DNA of 64,000 nucleotides, taken from assembly GCF_023502395.1 (NCBI RefSeq), contig NZ_JAMFMB010000009.1, positions 83,284 through 147,283 of the forward strand. Reading direction: 5' to 3'. This document shows, one piece after another, positions 32,163 through 40,260 of this stretch (positions are counted from its first letter, which is position 1; every line of letters starts with the position of its first letter). The translations under genes and the position numbers were made by a program. This DNA is from Ruegeria spongiae. GTDB lineage: Bacteria > Pseudomonadota > Alphaproteobacteria > Rhodobacterales > Rhodobacteraceae. The notes below the pieces were generated by a model. The model had not been told where the DNA came from and made no database searches. It saw nothing but the letters and a program-made list of their open reading frames with translations.

Positions 32163-33487
32163 GATGCTTCTCCAAGAGCAACGCCTGCGATCTGGAATTC
32201 GTCGGTTTCCGGCAACAGGCCGTCGACGTCGAAATCCATTCCCGCCCCGATAATCCAGCTGTTCAGACCAAGTTCGGTTGCGGCCAGTTGCAATGTCTGA
32301 AGCGCCGCGCCCGAATTCATCAAAGTCAGTTTCAATGCGATCTTTTCATAGACCCGCGCCAGTCTCGGGAACTGCGAGCTTATGACCAGAACGCAGCCTA
32401 CCGCCTCGCCCGAAGTGCCGGGTGCGGCACCCACCTGGTCGCATAACCGGTCGATGGTTTGTCTCTTCACTTCGGTTGGTATCAAGCTGTTTGACCGGCT
32501 ACAGTACCGATAGGCCCCCGGTTCCAACCCATCGACGGTGCGAGCGAGGATCGTCAATTCCAGTTCATGAACCGCACCACCAGAAGGGAAAGGCCTCAGT
32601 CGGCCAGCAAAACCGTCGGCGGTCTGAACCTCCCGCCACGCGCGGGCCAGCAGGTTTGCCAGACGCTCCAGAGTCACCGGTTGCATGCCTACATGCCGCC
32701 TGCTGCGGCGGTTCTGCAAAACGTCGCTGAACAGTCGCCCCGTTTCTGACGGCTCGGAGAGTTTTATTGCGTCAATCGCGGGCAGGGGCGATTGCGCAAC
32801 CTCGAAATCAGAGCCGAACCGGTATGAGGCCCCAAACCCATTGATTTTATCCTGCTTTTTGATTTGGCTCAGCAGCAGCCGATCATGGAATTCCCAGGTT
32901 GGCGAGATGTGGGCGGCGGTGCCTGTCGGCTGTAAGAATCCCAACGCAGAGAGCTGACCGCAGATTATCGCTGTAACGCCGTCAGCGCCGTGTAGATCAA
33001 GCACCTGACCGCTCAAAACCGTTTGGCGTAGATCGGAACAATGCAGGATCGCAGTGACTGGCGCGTCTGGTTCATTCAAGGCCATGTCGTCTGAGACCGG
33101 GCGCGCATAAAGGAAGGGTTTAGCTTCAAGTCCCTGAACGGGCCGGATCGCATCCGGCATCTCAAACCGACCCTGATGCGGGATCAGGGTGACCAGTTTT
33201 TCCGCACCGCACCGCAATTCAAGCCGAACCAAACCCGAATTTTTGAGCATTTCGAGCCAATCAAGCCTGCCGAGCCATTCAGCTTCGCGTGTTGGGTCAG
33301 CAGCGGCGGCGCTCTCGCTCCACCCCGCATCAAAGCAAGTCAGAATGTCTTGCGGTATGGCAGCCACCAGATCGCGGCTTATCGGGCAGCGATTTGGCAA
33401 CAGCCGGGCGGTTTCGACGGACCCATTTATCAGGTCCATGACGCCGTCCAACAACCGCCAGTTATATGTCAGGTCTGGTGTCCTCAT
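32159..33487 (-). CDS. SagB-type nitroreductase-family dehydrogenase
   Basis: About 442 residues. The C-terminal half is a nitroreductase-fold FMN oxidoreductase of the SagB/ThcOx type: RRSRRHVGMQPVTLERLANLL, then RPFPSGGAVHELELTILA, and GAALQTLQLAATELGLNSWIIG near the end. The N-terminal half is a diverged region seen in some SagB proteins. SagB enzymes oxidise azolines to azoles in ribosomal peptides. The ATG at 33487 was preferred; a GTG at 33496 overlapping the YcaO stop is the alternative. Its position between YcaO and a monooxygenase supports a peptide-maturation role. Confidence 0.75.
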   Translation of the reverse strand: MRTPDLTYNWRLLDGVMDLINGSVETARLLPNRCPISRDLVAAIPQDILTCFDAGWSESAAAADPTREAEWLGRLDWLEMLKNSGLVRLELRCGAEKLVTLIPHQGRFEMPDAIRPVQGLEAKPFLYARPVSDDMALNEPDAPVTAILHCSDLRQTVLSGQVLDLHGADGVTAIICGQLSALGFLQPTGTAAHISPTWEFHDRLLLSQIKKQDKINGFGASYRFGSDFEVAQSPLPAIDAIKLSEPSETGRLFSDVLQNRRSRRHVGMQPVTLERLANLLARAWREVQTADGFAGRLRPFPSGGAVHELELTILARTVDGLEPGAYRYCSRSNSLIPTEVKRQTIDRLCDQVGAAPGTSGEAVGCVLVISSQFPRLARVYEKIALKLTLMNSGAALQTLQLAATELGLNSWIIGAGMDFDVDGLLPETDEFQIAGVALGEAS

Positions 33488-33492
33488 TATGC

Positions 33493-34833
33493 TCACCAAA
33501 TAAACTTGTTGGGGTTCAGTGCGTCCTCGGCCAGCGGCGTTTCGCGCCAGCCCATCGCAACCGGCACTTCAAACAGCCGGCCTGGCGCGAACCGGGACCA
33601 GAAATGGCGCAGCCCGGGCACTACGACACGCGCGGTGGGAAAACCGACATAGGGCCGCGTGTGGTTCAGCACCAGCGTTTCAAGCCCGCTTTCGGCCAGC
33701 CTGTCGACACAAAACTGCACGTCCTGCGCGATGTCATCGGAGGATTGGTCCGTGTGGGTCTCGGCGCAGGTTGTCGCAGCAGGATCAGCGGCGAGATAGG
33801 GGTCCGTTTGCAGGGTAACGTTTTCGAACCAATTGATGTATTCCGGATCGTCCGAGAGACTGCGGACATCCGTCAAATCCTCATCCCGGGACAGCATCTG
33901 AAACATCTCGGTAATCGCGCGCGAGATCGCCAGCCGTGGGTCCAGATGGCACCCAAAGCCCAGACAGACCATGCCGCCATCCGCCTCTTTCGCGCTGACC
34001 GACACAAAGACCGGGATACCCAGATTGCTCGTGAGGTCGATGACCTGTAGGGTCCGACCACGAGCCGCACACATGGATTGTGCGTTTGCAATGAACGCGT
34101 CATCGAACGAGGCCAGATCAACGCCGGGACGGTGCAGACGGTTGTACCACCACAGCGCGACAGCATCGCGTTCGATCAGTTCGAACAGCCCCTGAAGGAT
34201 AGCCTCTTCCAGTGTATTGCCCGAGGCGCAGCCGTTTGAATTGCAGCTTGCAAATCGCGGGCCGGTGCCCCCTTCGGTCGAGTCGTAGTTGAAATAGCAC
34301 ATCGCCGTTGGCAACCATCGAGTGCGGTGCTTGGTCAGTGACCAGAGCGGCGACCAAGACAGCTCAACATTGGGACTAAACCGCTGGGGCACCTGATTGA
34401 AGGTGCCGCTGTCGCGATTGATCTCATCACGGTGTGCGAATTGAGCCTCGCTGAACTGTTGCACCGCGTTTGGGTGGATGGCTTGTGCTCCCATCCCGGC
34501 GAAGGTGCCACGGTGCGTGTCGATGTCGTCGGTGTGGCAGCAGGAATAGCGCTCAATCGCTTCGCCCAGACAACTTACCTTGGCTTGCGTATCGCTCTGC
34601 CCCTTGCCTTGGGGATTCAAAATCAATGGGACTGGAAAGAGGCGGACTTTCTGCAGTCGTTCAAGGTGCAACGCATCAGAGGCCGCTATGCGGACTCTCC
34701 AGACATTGGCCTTCGGGCATGTTGCTGACGCAGCAACCGTTTGCATCTGCGGCACGTTCATCGTCGCTACGAAGCGAAAGTCACCGAAGCAGCCGTTCGA
34801 CAGCGCGAATTTGGCTGAGACCGAAACTGTCAA
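33493..34833 (-). CDS. YcaO-domain cyclodehydratase-like protein, 5' end doubtful
   Basis: 446 residues as an open frame. The ATP-binding YcaO motifs are intact: GKGQSDTQAKVSCLGEAIER, SNGCASGNTLEEAILQG followed by FELIERDAVALWW, and FGCHLDPRLAISRAITEMF. YcaO proteins cyclise Cys/Ser/Thr or thioamidate peptide backbones. The first roughly 60 codons do not resemble YcaO and lie in a degenerate repeat tract, so the true 5' end is probably lost or misplaced. No leader-peptide-binding (E1-like) domain and no C-terminal PxPxP motif are visible. It is coupled to the SagB-like gene. Confidence 0.72.
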   Translation of the reverse strand: MTVSVSAKFALSNGCFGDFRFVATMNVPQMQTVAASATCPKANVWRVRIAASDALHLERLQKVRLFPVPLILNPQGKGQSDTQAKVSCLGEAIERYSCCHTDDIDTHRGTFAGMGAQAIHPNAVQQFSEAQFAHRDEINRDSGTFNQVPQRFSPNVELSWSPLWSLTKHRTRWLPTAMCYFNYDSTEGGTGPRFASCNSNGCASGNTLEEAILQGLFELIERDAVALWWYNRLHRPGVDLASFDDAFIANAQSMCAARGRTLQVIDLTSNLGIPVFVSVSAKEADGGMVCLGFGCHLDPRLAISRAITEMFQMLSRDEDLTDVRSLSDDPEYINWFENVTLQTDPYLAADPAATTCAETHTDQSSDDIAQDVQFCVDRLAESGLETLVLNHTRPYVGFPTARVVVPGLRHFWSRFAPGRLFEVPVAMGWRETPLAEDALNPNKFIW

Positions 34834-35225
34834 TTCGCCGCAGCTTGATCCGACAACTCAGACGCGGACAAACCCGCCTTTTGCTCTCGCGGCTATTGCT
34901 GTTGCAGCAATGGCTCGCGGGCGCGGCGTTGTCTTCGCTGCGTTGCAGGCCCTGTCGTCGGACCGGTCATTCGCCGCCGCTGTTTTGGCGCGACCCGAGA
35001 CTGCGCTTTCACTGCGGCTTGCCCGTACCATCGAGGAGCGGACTCTGCCGACCTTGGGTTTTGCGAACTCGCTGACGCCGCATTCTCTCGCACGTGCGGC
35101 ACGTCTGTCGTAGCGACGCAGCGCATGTCATCGAAGCGGTCGTTTGCGGGTCTCGAATGGGCACGCACCGAGACCGTACCTTCGCTGCAGCACAGCAGAT
35201 GTCCAGTTTCCGGTCATTCACGCGC
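34718..35225. repeat. Tract of four diverged copies of a roughly 85-base repeat, otherwise non-coding
   Basis: Copies can be aligned at about 34718-34803, 34905-34990, 35065-35150 and, shorter, 35165-35225. The shared skeleton is GCTGACGC-GCA, GCGGCACGT, then TCGT-GC-ACG-AGCG and a closing CGAAGC-G-CGTT or GACCGGTCATTCGCC block. The first three are spaced about 175 bases apart. No credible gene lies between the YcaO ORF (34833) and the LysR stop (35280). Similar degenerate GC-rich intergenic words are familiar from Roseobacter genomes, but the copies here were found by eye. Confidence 0.5.
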
Positions 35226-35279
35226 GAAGATAGTGCCACAATCCAGTTCGACCGTTTGCTGCGCATCAGCGCGTCTGGT

Positions 35280-36212
35280 TCACTCCCGTTTGGTTACGAC
35301 AAATAGCTTAGCATCGTCTTCTTGAAAAAACTGGCGGCAGCTTTGCGAAAACGCCGCCGCTCGGCGACTTATCCTTCCTCCGGGCCGGGTCGCCAGAACG
35401 ATGTTCGGTCCTGGCTGGCCTTCCGCCAGTGGTCGACAGACGACCTTGTATCCGCTATAGGTTGTGTTGCTGGGTGGACGAACGTTGAGGATTGCGGCCC
35501 CAAGCCCGGCGGCGGCTGCACTGCGCACCATTTCGAAGGATTCAACCCTTTGAATACGTCCGGGCTGGATGTGATGTTGCTCAAACATTGAAAGGATGTA
35601 TTTGCGCGATTGCGGAAGGTTCAGCAGTAACAAAGTCCGACCGCTCAGATCTTTCACCGAGATTTTGTCCAATTCCGCCAGCGGATCGCATTCCGACAAT
35701 ACGACATGGGGCGGCGCATTGATCAGAAACTCGGTTTCAAACTCCTCGTCCAGCCCTGCATCATAAGTCAATAAGACATCGACAGTCCCGTTTTTTAGGC
35801 TCTCCTGAATTTCGACCAAATCGCCCTCGTGCAGGTGGACGATCAGGCCAGGATGTTCGGCTTGAAGCTCACGGATGACACGGGGCGCGATGCTCGGAGA
35901 AATCGATGTGAATGCGCCAACCGACAGGTGTCCTGACAGCTCTGCACTGCCACCGCTCAGATCCTGTTCAAAGGCCTCGGCCTCGTCCAGAAGGCGGATC
36001 GTGCGCGCGATGGCGCGTTCCCCTACGGCGGTGGTTGTTAATCCTTTGGCGCGCTGCCGCACAAAAAGCTGTATGCCGAATTCCTGCTCGAATTTGTCGA
36101 TGGCCGTCAGAATGGAAGATGTCGAGATATTCAGGACGTCCGCCGCACCGCTGATCGATCCCTCGCGTGCTGCGGCAACGGCATATGACAGCTGGCGAAT
36201 GCTTATCTTCAT
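35280..36212 (-). CDS. LysR-family regulator of the lactonase-TRAP cluster
   Basis: 310 residues from the ATG at 36210-36212; the frame is open further upstream but those codons overlap the divergent gene. The HTH lies at about residues 4-60 (ISIRQLSYAVAAAREGSISGAADVLN, then STSSILTAIDKFEQEFG). The effector domain has the LysR two-lobe pattern. It is divergent from the SMP-30 lactonase gene with 79 bases between starts, the usual arrangement for a LysR activator of a catabolic operon. The inducer is unknown. Confidence 0.88.
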   Translation of the reverse strand: MKISIRQLSYAVAAAREGSISGAADVLNISTSSILTAIDKFEQEFGIQLFVRQRAKGLTTTAVGERAIARTIRLLDEAEAFEQDLSGGSAELSGHLSVGAFTSISPSIAPRVIRELQAEHPGLIVHLHEGDLVEIQESLKNGTVDVLLTYDAGLDEEFETEFLINAPPHVVLSECDPLAELDKISVKDLSGRTLLLLNLPQSRKYILSMFEQHHIQPGRIQRVESFEMVRSAAAAGLGAAILNVRPPSNTTYSGYKVVCRPLAEGQPGPNIVLATRPGGRISRRAAAFSQSCRQFFQEDDAKLFVVTKRE

Positions 36213-36291
36213 TTTTTGAACTTTCAATCGATAATAAATACAATATTCCGCTCTATTCGTTTCGGCTAGCCTGATTCCAGGGGGGTATGCC

Positions 36292-37260
36292 GTGAACTCG
36301 ATACCGCACACAAAACCAGTGGAAGTCGCGAATACCGATCGGAACCGGTCGGCATCCGGGGAAGCACCGGACGTTACTTGCCTCTGGCGAGGCCCAACGA
36401 CTTTGGGGGAATGTCCGTTATGGGATGACCGGTTGCAACGGCTTTTCTGGATCGACAGTCTTGAGCAGCGCATCTGGCGGGATAAGGCAGGTGGATCGCA
36501 GGCACAAAGCTGGAAACTGCCCACGATCGTCGGCTCGATCGGTCTGTGCGAGGATCAACGGCTGATCGCCGGGCTCGCGGATGGGTTCGCATTTGTCGAT
36601 CTGTCATTGCCGGATGCGAAAATCGAGTGGATCGGCGATCCCGAGCCCGATCTTGCAGATACCCGCCTGAACGATGGCAAGGTAGACCGGCAGGGCCGGT
36701 TCTGGTGCGGTTCGATGAACCGCAATTTTGCGACCGCCAACGCCAGCCTCTATCGCTTAGACCGCGACCTTACATGGGACTGCGTGGAAGACGGTATCAC
36801 GGTCTCGAACGGTATCGCCTTTAGCCCGGATGGGCGTCGGATGTTTTTTTCCAACAGCCGGCTGGACCAGTCTTTCCAGTACGATCTGGATATTCAGACC
36901 GGAGAGATTTCGAACCGACGCGATTTTGTCGACACCGGTGCCTATGACGGCCGCATCGACGGGGCCACCGTGGACAAGGATGGAAATTACTGGGGCGCTT
37001 TGTTCCAGGGCGGCGCTGTTGGCTGTTTTTCCCCTGATGGACAGATGCTTCGCAAGATTCAACTGCCGGTCAGTTGCCCGACGATGTGCAGCTTTGGCGG
37101 GCCGGAGATGGAAACGCTTTATGTCACATCGGCGACTTTTTCGATGAGCGACGAAGAAATGGCGCAGGAACCTGAAGCTGGCGCGCTGTTCGCTGTCAAC
37201 GGGTTGGGCGTGACCGGAATCCCGGAGTCGCGTTTTCGCGTCGGAACAAAGGCAGAGTGA
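36292..37260 (+). CDS. SMP-30/gluconolactonase-family lactonase
   Basis: 322 residues with a GTG start after a strong AGGGGGG ribosome site. The SMP-30 six-bladed propeller markers are present: GECPLWDDRLQRLFWIDSL with the metal-binding glutamate, RLNDGKVDRQGRFWCGSMN, SNGIAFSPDGRRMFFSNS and YDGRIDGATVDKDGNYWGA. These enzymes hydrolyse sugar lactones to aldonic acids. It heads the cluster with a TRAP transporter, so its substrate is probably an oxidised sugar. The first 25 residues are variable. Confidence 0.88.
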   Translation: MNSIPHTKPVEVANTDRNRSASGEAPDVTCLWRGPTTLGECPLWDDRLQRLFWIDSLEQRIWRDKAGGSQAQSWKLPTIVGSIGLCEDQRLIAGLADGFAFVDLSLPDAKIEWIGDPEPDLADTRLNDGKVDRQGRFWCGSMNRNFATANASLYRLDRDLTWDCVEDGITVSNGIAFSPDGRRMFFSNSRLDQSFQYDLDIQTGEISNRRDFVDTGAYDGRIDGATVDKDGNYWGALFQGGAVGCFSPDGQMLRKIQLPVSCPTMCSFGGPEMETLYVTSATFSMSDEEMAQEPEAGALFAVNGLGVTGIPESRFRVGTKAE

Positions 37261-37301
37261 AACAAGACAAGAAACCACCAGAACAATCAACGGAGGAAAC
37301 C

Positions 37302-38339
37302 ATGATACGGAAATATCTCGGAGCGCTGAGCTTCGCCATTTTGGCGGTAGCGTCGCTGGCGGCTGGCGCACTTACGGCAACAGCCGAACCGCGTGTGACC
37401 ATCAAATACGCGCATTGCTGCCCGGCAGACCACACCTACGGCGTTTATGCGCACCAATTGGCCGAGCGCGTGGCCGCCAACTCGAATGGTGAGATTGTCA
37501 TCGAAGTGCTGGACGGCGGCGTGATGGGGTCGGAACAGGCCGCGGCCCAGAAAGTGCAGCTTGGCACAGTCCAGATGAGCGGCATCACCGCCAACAACGT
37601 GGCGCAGCTGGCGCCGTCGCTGAATGTTCTGGTCCTGCCGTATCTCAACGGCAGCCCGGACGATCTGACTGGTGAGGGCGGCCTGTTGCGTGCCGGCGCC
37701 TACCGCGACGAGCTGAACAAACGGGTCCTGGGTGAAAGCGGCTCGATCCGCGTGGTAGGCGGCTATACCAACTCGTTCCGCTCGCTCTTTTCCAAGGATC
37801 AGTGCATCGACAGCATCGACGATCTGCAGGGTATGAAGATCCGGGCGCCAAAAAACCCGGTGATGACCGCCATGTGGGAAAGCTGGGGCGTATCGACCTA
37901 TCCGATCGCCTGGGGCGAGACCTTTGGTGCCATCGCCACCGGTGTTGTCGACGGCTTTGACAGTCCGACCGACGTGATCCTGAACATGGGCTTCCATGAG
38001 CACATCAAATACATCACCGAGGCCACCTATCTGCCGCTGGCGGCTGTCGTGATCATGAACGAGCCGTTCTTCCAGAGCCTTTCGGAAGAAGATCAGGCGG
38101 TGATCCTGCTATCGGCGGCCGAGGTCGACGTAAGCCATGCCGAATTCGTCGCCAGCAACGGCGAGCGAGTGCACAAGGCGCTGACCGAGGATCACGGCGT
38201 GACCTTCTGTGAGTTGCAGGACGCCGAGGTTTGGGCCGAAAAGGCACAGGGCGCATGGCCGCAGCTGTTTGAGCTGGTCGGCGGCGGTGAGGACTGGGTC
38301 AACATGACCGTCAAATACCGCGACACCGGCGCTTTCTGA
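37302..38339 (+). CDS. dctP: TRAP transporter solute-binding subunit (DctP family)
   Basis: 345 residues with a signal peptide ending at about residue 28 (TATAEP). The mature protein starts with RVTIKYAHCCPADHTYGVYA and has the DctP signatures SLFSKDQCIDSIDDLQGMKIRAP and WGVSTYPIAWGETFGAIATGVVDGFD. The arginine of KIRAP normally binds the substrate carboxylate, so an organic acid ligand is likely. The ATG at 37302 has a CGGAGGAAACC site. A stem-loop separates it from dctQ. Confidence 0.9.
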   Translation: MIRKYLGALSFAILAVASLAAGALTATAEPRVTIKYAHCCPADHTYGVYAHQLAERVAANSNGEIVIEVLDGGVMGSEQAAAQKVQLGTVQMSGITANNVAQLAPSLNVLVLPYLNGSPDDLTGEGGLLRAGAYRDELNKRVLGESGSIRVVGGYTNSFRSLFSKDQCIDSIDDLQGMKIRAPKNPVMTAMWESWGVSTYPIAWGETFGAIATGVVDGFDSPTDVILNMGFHEHIKYITEATYLPLAAVVIMNEPFFQSLSEEDQAVILLSAAEVDVSHAEFVASNGERVHKALTEDHGVTFCELQDAEVWAEKAQGAWPQLFELVGGGEDWVNMTVKYRDTGAF

Positions 38340-38356
38340 GCCAAGCCGCAGAAAAC

Positions 38357-38381
38357 GACAGGGGCCACGCAGGCCCCTGTC
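38357..38381 (+). promoter_or_regulatory. Intercistronic stem-loop between dctP and dctQ
   Basis: GACAGGGGCC and GGCCCCTGTC form a perfect ten-base-pair stem with a five-base loop and no T run. Such hairpins after a binding-protein gene usually protect its mRNA and lower expression of the following membrane subunits. Confidence 0.65.
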
Positions 38382-38411
38382 GCCCACATCGACACACCCG
38401 GGGAGGCTGAG

Positions 38412-38930
38412 ATGCTCGGCAAATTATCCGCCAGGTTCAACCATTTCGAACTGGTTTTCGCCAACCTGTCGCTGGCACTCTTGGTGCTGATCCTCGCGAC
38501 CCAGGTGTTCTTTCGTTACGTATTGCAAACCGGGCTGACCTGGAGCGAGGAGATCTCGCGCTTTGCCTTTGTCTGGTTCGTCTACATCTCGGCCAGTCTG
38601 GCCGCACAGCGCGGCACCCATATCCGCGTCACATTGTTCATGCGCTGGGTGCCCGGCGGCGAGAAGATCGCAACTGTCATGGCCGACGCGATCTGGATCG
38701 TTTTCAATGGGTTTGTGGTTTACGCCGGGATCCTGCTGATCGAGCGGACGCTGAAGTATCCGGTGTACTCCACTTCGCTGTTCCTGCCGCTGGCCTGGCT
38801 TTATGTGATCATCCCGCTGGCCCACGCCCTGATGATCCTGCGCATTCTTGAACGGCAGTGGAAATTCTGGCGCCACGGTATTCCGGTGATCGCCGACGGC
38901 CACAACGCCGGACCGGAGGACGCAGCATGA
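38412..38930 (+). CDS. dctQ: TRAP transporter small permease subunit (DctQ family)
   Basis: 172 residues with four transmembrane helices. The family block TWSEEISRFAFVWFVYISASLAA followed by RGTHIRV is clear. It pairs with DctM in a sodium-driven secondary uptake system. Its stop overlaps the dctM start by four bases (ATGA). Confidence 0.9.
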   Translation: MLGKLSARFNHFELVFANLSLALLVLILATQVFFRYVLQTGLTWSEEISRFAFVWFVYISASLAAQRGTHIRVTLFMRWVPGGEKIATVMADAIWIVFNGFVVYAGILLIERTLKYPVYSTSLFLPLAWLYVIIPLAHALMILRILERQWKFWRHGIPVIADGHNAGPEDAA

Positions 38931-40192
38931 CCTTCGCACTTGTCTTTTTGATCTGCCTCGCCCTCGGTGTCCCGATCTTCGCCACCCTGGGCGTTCCCTC
39001 GCTGATCGAGCTGCTGACCTCGCCGATCCCGCTTGAATCGCTGGCTCACAGCCTGTTTGACGGGGTCGACAAGTTCCCGCTGCTGGCGATCCCGAACTTC
39101 GTGCTGGCCGGCGCCATCATGTCGCGTGCCGGCATCACCCGCGACATCATCTCGGTGATGCGCACCATTGTCGGTGGCGCCTATGGCGGGCTGGCCATCG
39201 TCACCATCCTCAGTTGCATGTTCTTTGCCGCGATCTCGGGCTCTGGACCCGGCACAGTGGCCGCCATCGGAACATTGCTGATCCCGGCGATGAAAGACGA
39301 CGGCTATCCCACCGATTTCGCCGCCTCCGTCGCCTCGTCCGGCGGCACACTGGGCATCCTGCTGCCGCCCTCGAATCCGATGATCGTCTATGGCGTACTG
39401 GCCTCGGTCTCGATCGGCGACCTGTTCCTCGCCGGTCTTTTGCCCGGCATTCTGATGGGCGCGCTGTTGGTGGGCACCACCTATTTCCTGTCGCGCCGCA
39501 ACGGCTATCGTGGCGCGGTACGAGAGTTCGTGTGGCGCGAATTCCTGATCGCGCTCTGGCAGGCCAAATTCTCGCTGGCCACGCCCTTCATCGTTCTGGG
39601 TGGCATCTATGGCGGCATCTATACACCGGTCGAGGCCTCGGTCATCGCGGTGGTCTATGCGCTGCTGGTCGGCGTGGTGATCAAACGCACGATCGGCATC
39701 AAATCCACCTGGGCGGCGCTGAGCGAGGCCAGCACGGTGTGCGGCGGGCTGATCGTGATCATGGGCACCGCCATCTTCTTTGGCGAGTTCCTGGCGCTGA
39801 ACCTGATCCCGCAGAAGATCGCGGCCTCGCTGCTGACCGTGACCAGCGACCCGATCCTGATGCTCTTGATGATCTGTGCCATCCTGATCGTGCTCGGCAC
39901 CTTTATGGAGACGCTCTCGACCGTCATCATCCTCACACCGATCTTGCTGCCGCTGGTCAAGCAGCTGGGCATCGACCCGATCCATTTCGGAGTGCTTCTG
40001 GTGGTGACCAGCGAAATCGGCTTTTTGACCCCACCATTGGGCGTCAACCTGTTTGTCGCCTGCGGCATCTCGGGGCTGAAGATCGAGGAGATATCCCGCC
40101 GGGTTCTGCCGTTCATCGGCACGATAATCGTCGGGCTGCTGGTCCTGCTCTTCTTCCCGCAAATCAGCCTGATCCTGCTCTCGTTCAAATAG
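38927..40192 (+). CDS. dctM: TRAP transporter large permease subunit (DctM family)
   Basis: 421 residues, about twelve hydrophobic segments. Family motifs include AIPNFVLAGAIMSRAGI, FAAISGSGPGTVAAIG, GILLPPSNPMIVYG and FLTPPLGVNLFVACG. It is the ion-coupled transport channel. The ATG at 38927 was chosen for its overlap with dctQ. Confidence 0.93.
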   Translation: MTFALVFLICLALGVPIFATLGVPSLIELLTSPIPLESLAHSLFDGVDKFPLLAIPNFVLAGAIMSRAGITRDIISVMRTIVGGAYGGLAIVTILSCMFFAAISGSGPGTVAAIGTLLIPAMKDDGYPTDFAASVASSGGTLGILLPPSNPMIVYGVLASVSIGDLFLAGLLPGILMGALLVGTTYFLSRRNGYRGAVREFVWREFLIALWQAKFSLATPFIVLGGIYGGIYTPVEASVIAVVYALLVGVVIKRTIGIKSTWAALSEASTVCGGLIVIMGTAIFFGEFLALNLIPQKIAASLLTVTSDPILMLLMICAILIVLGTFMETLSTVIILTPILLPLVKQLGIDPIHFGVLLVVTSEIGFLTPPLGVNLFVACGISGLKIEEISRRVLPFIGTIIVGLLVLLFFPQISLILLSFK

Positions 40193-40260
40193 CGAAGAAA
40201 AACCAAACATACCATCGCTCTGGTGGCTGAAACCAGTCAGGGCACTCTGAAAGGACGACC

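Noticed and set aside
34580..35113. 177-codon plus-strand frame considered as a source of a RiPP precursor
   Set aside because: It overlaps the YcaO 5' end and the repeat tract antisense, with no leader/core-like layout.
34718..35225. CRISPR array
   Set aside because: The repeats are diverged, few and about 175 bases apart; no Cas gene is present in the window.
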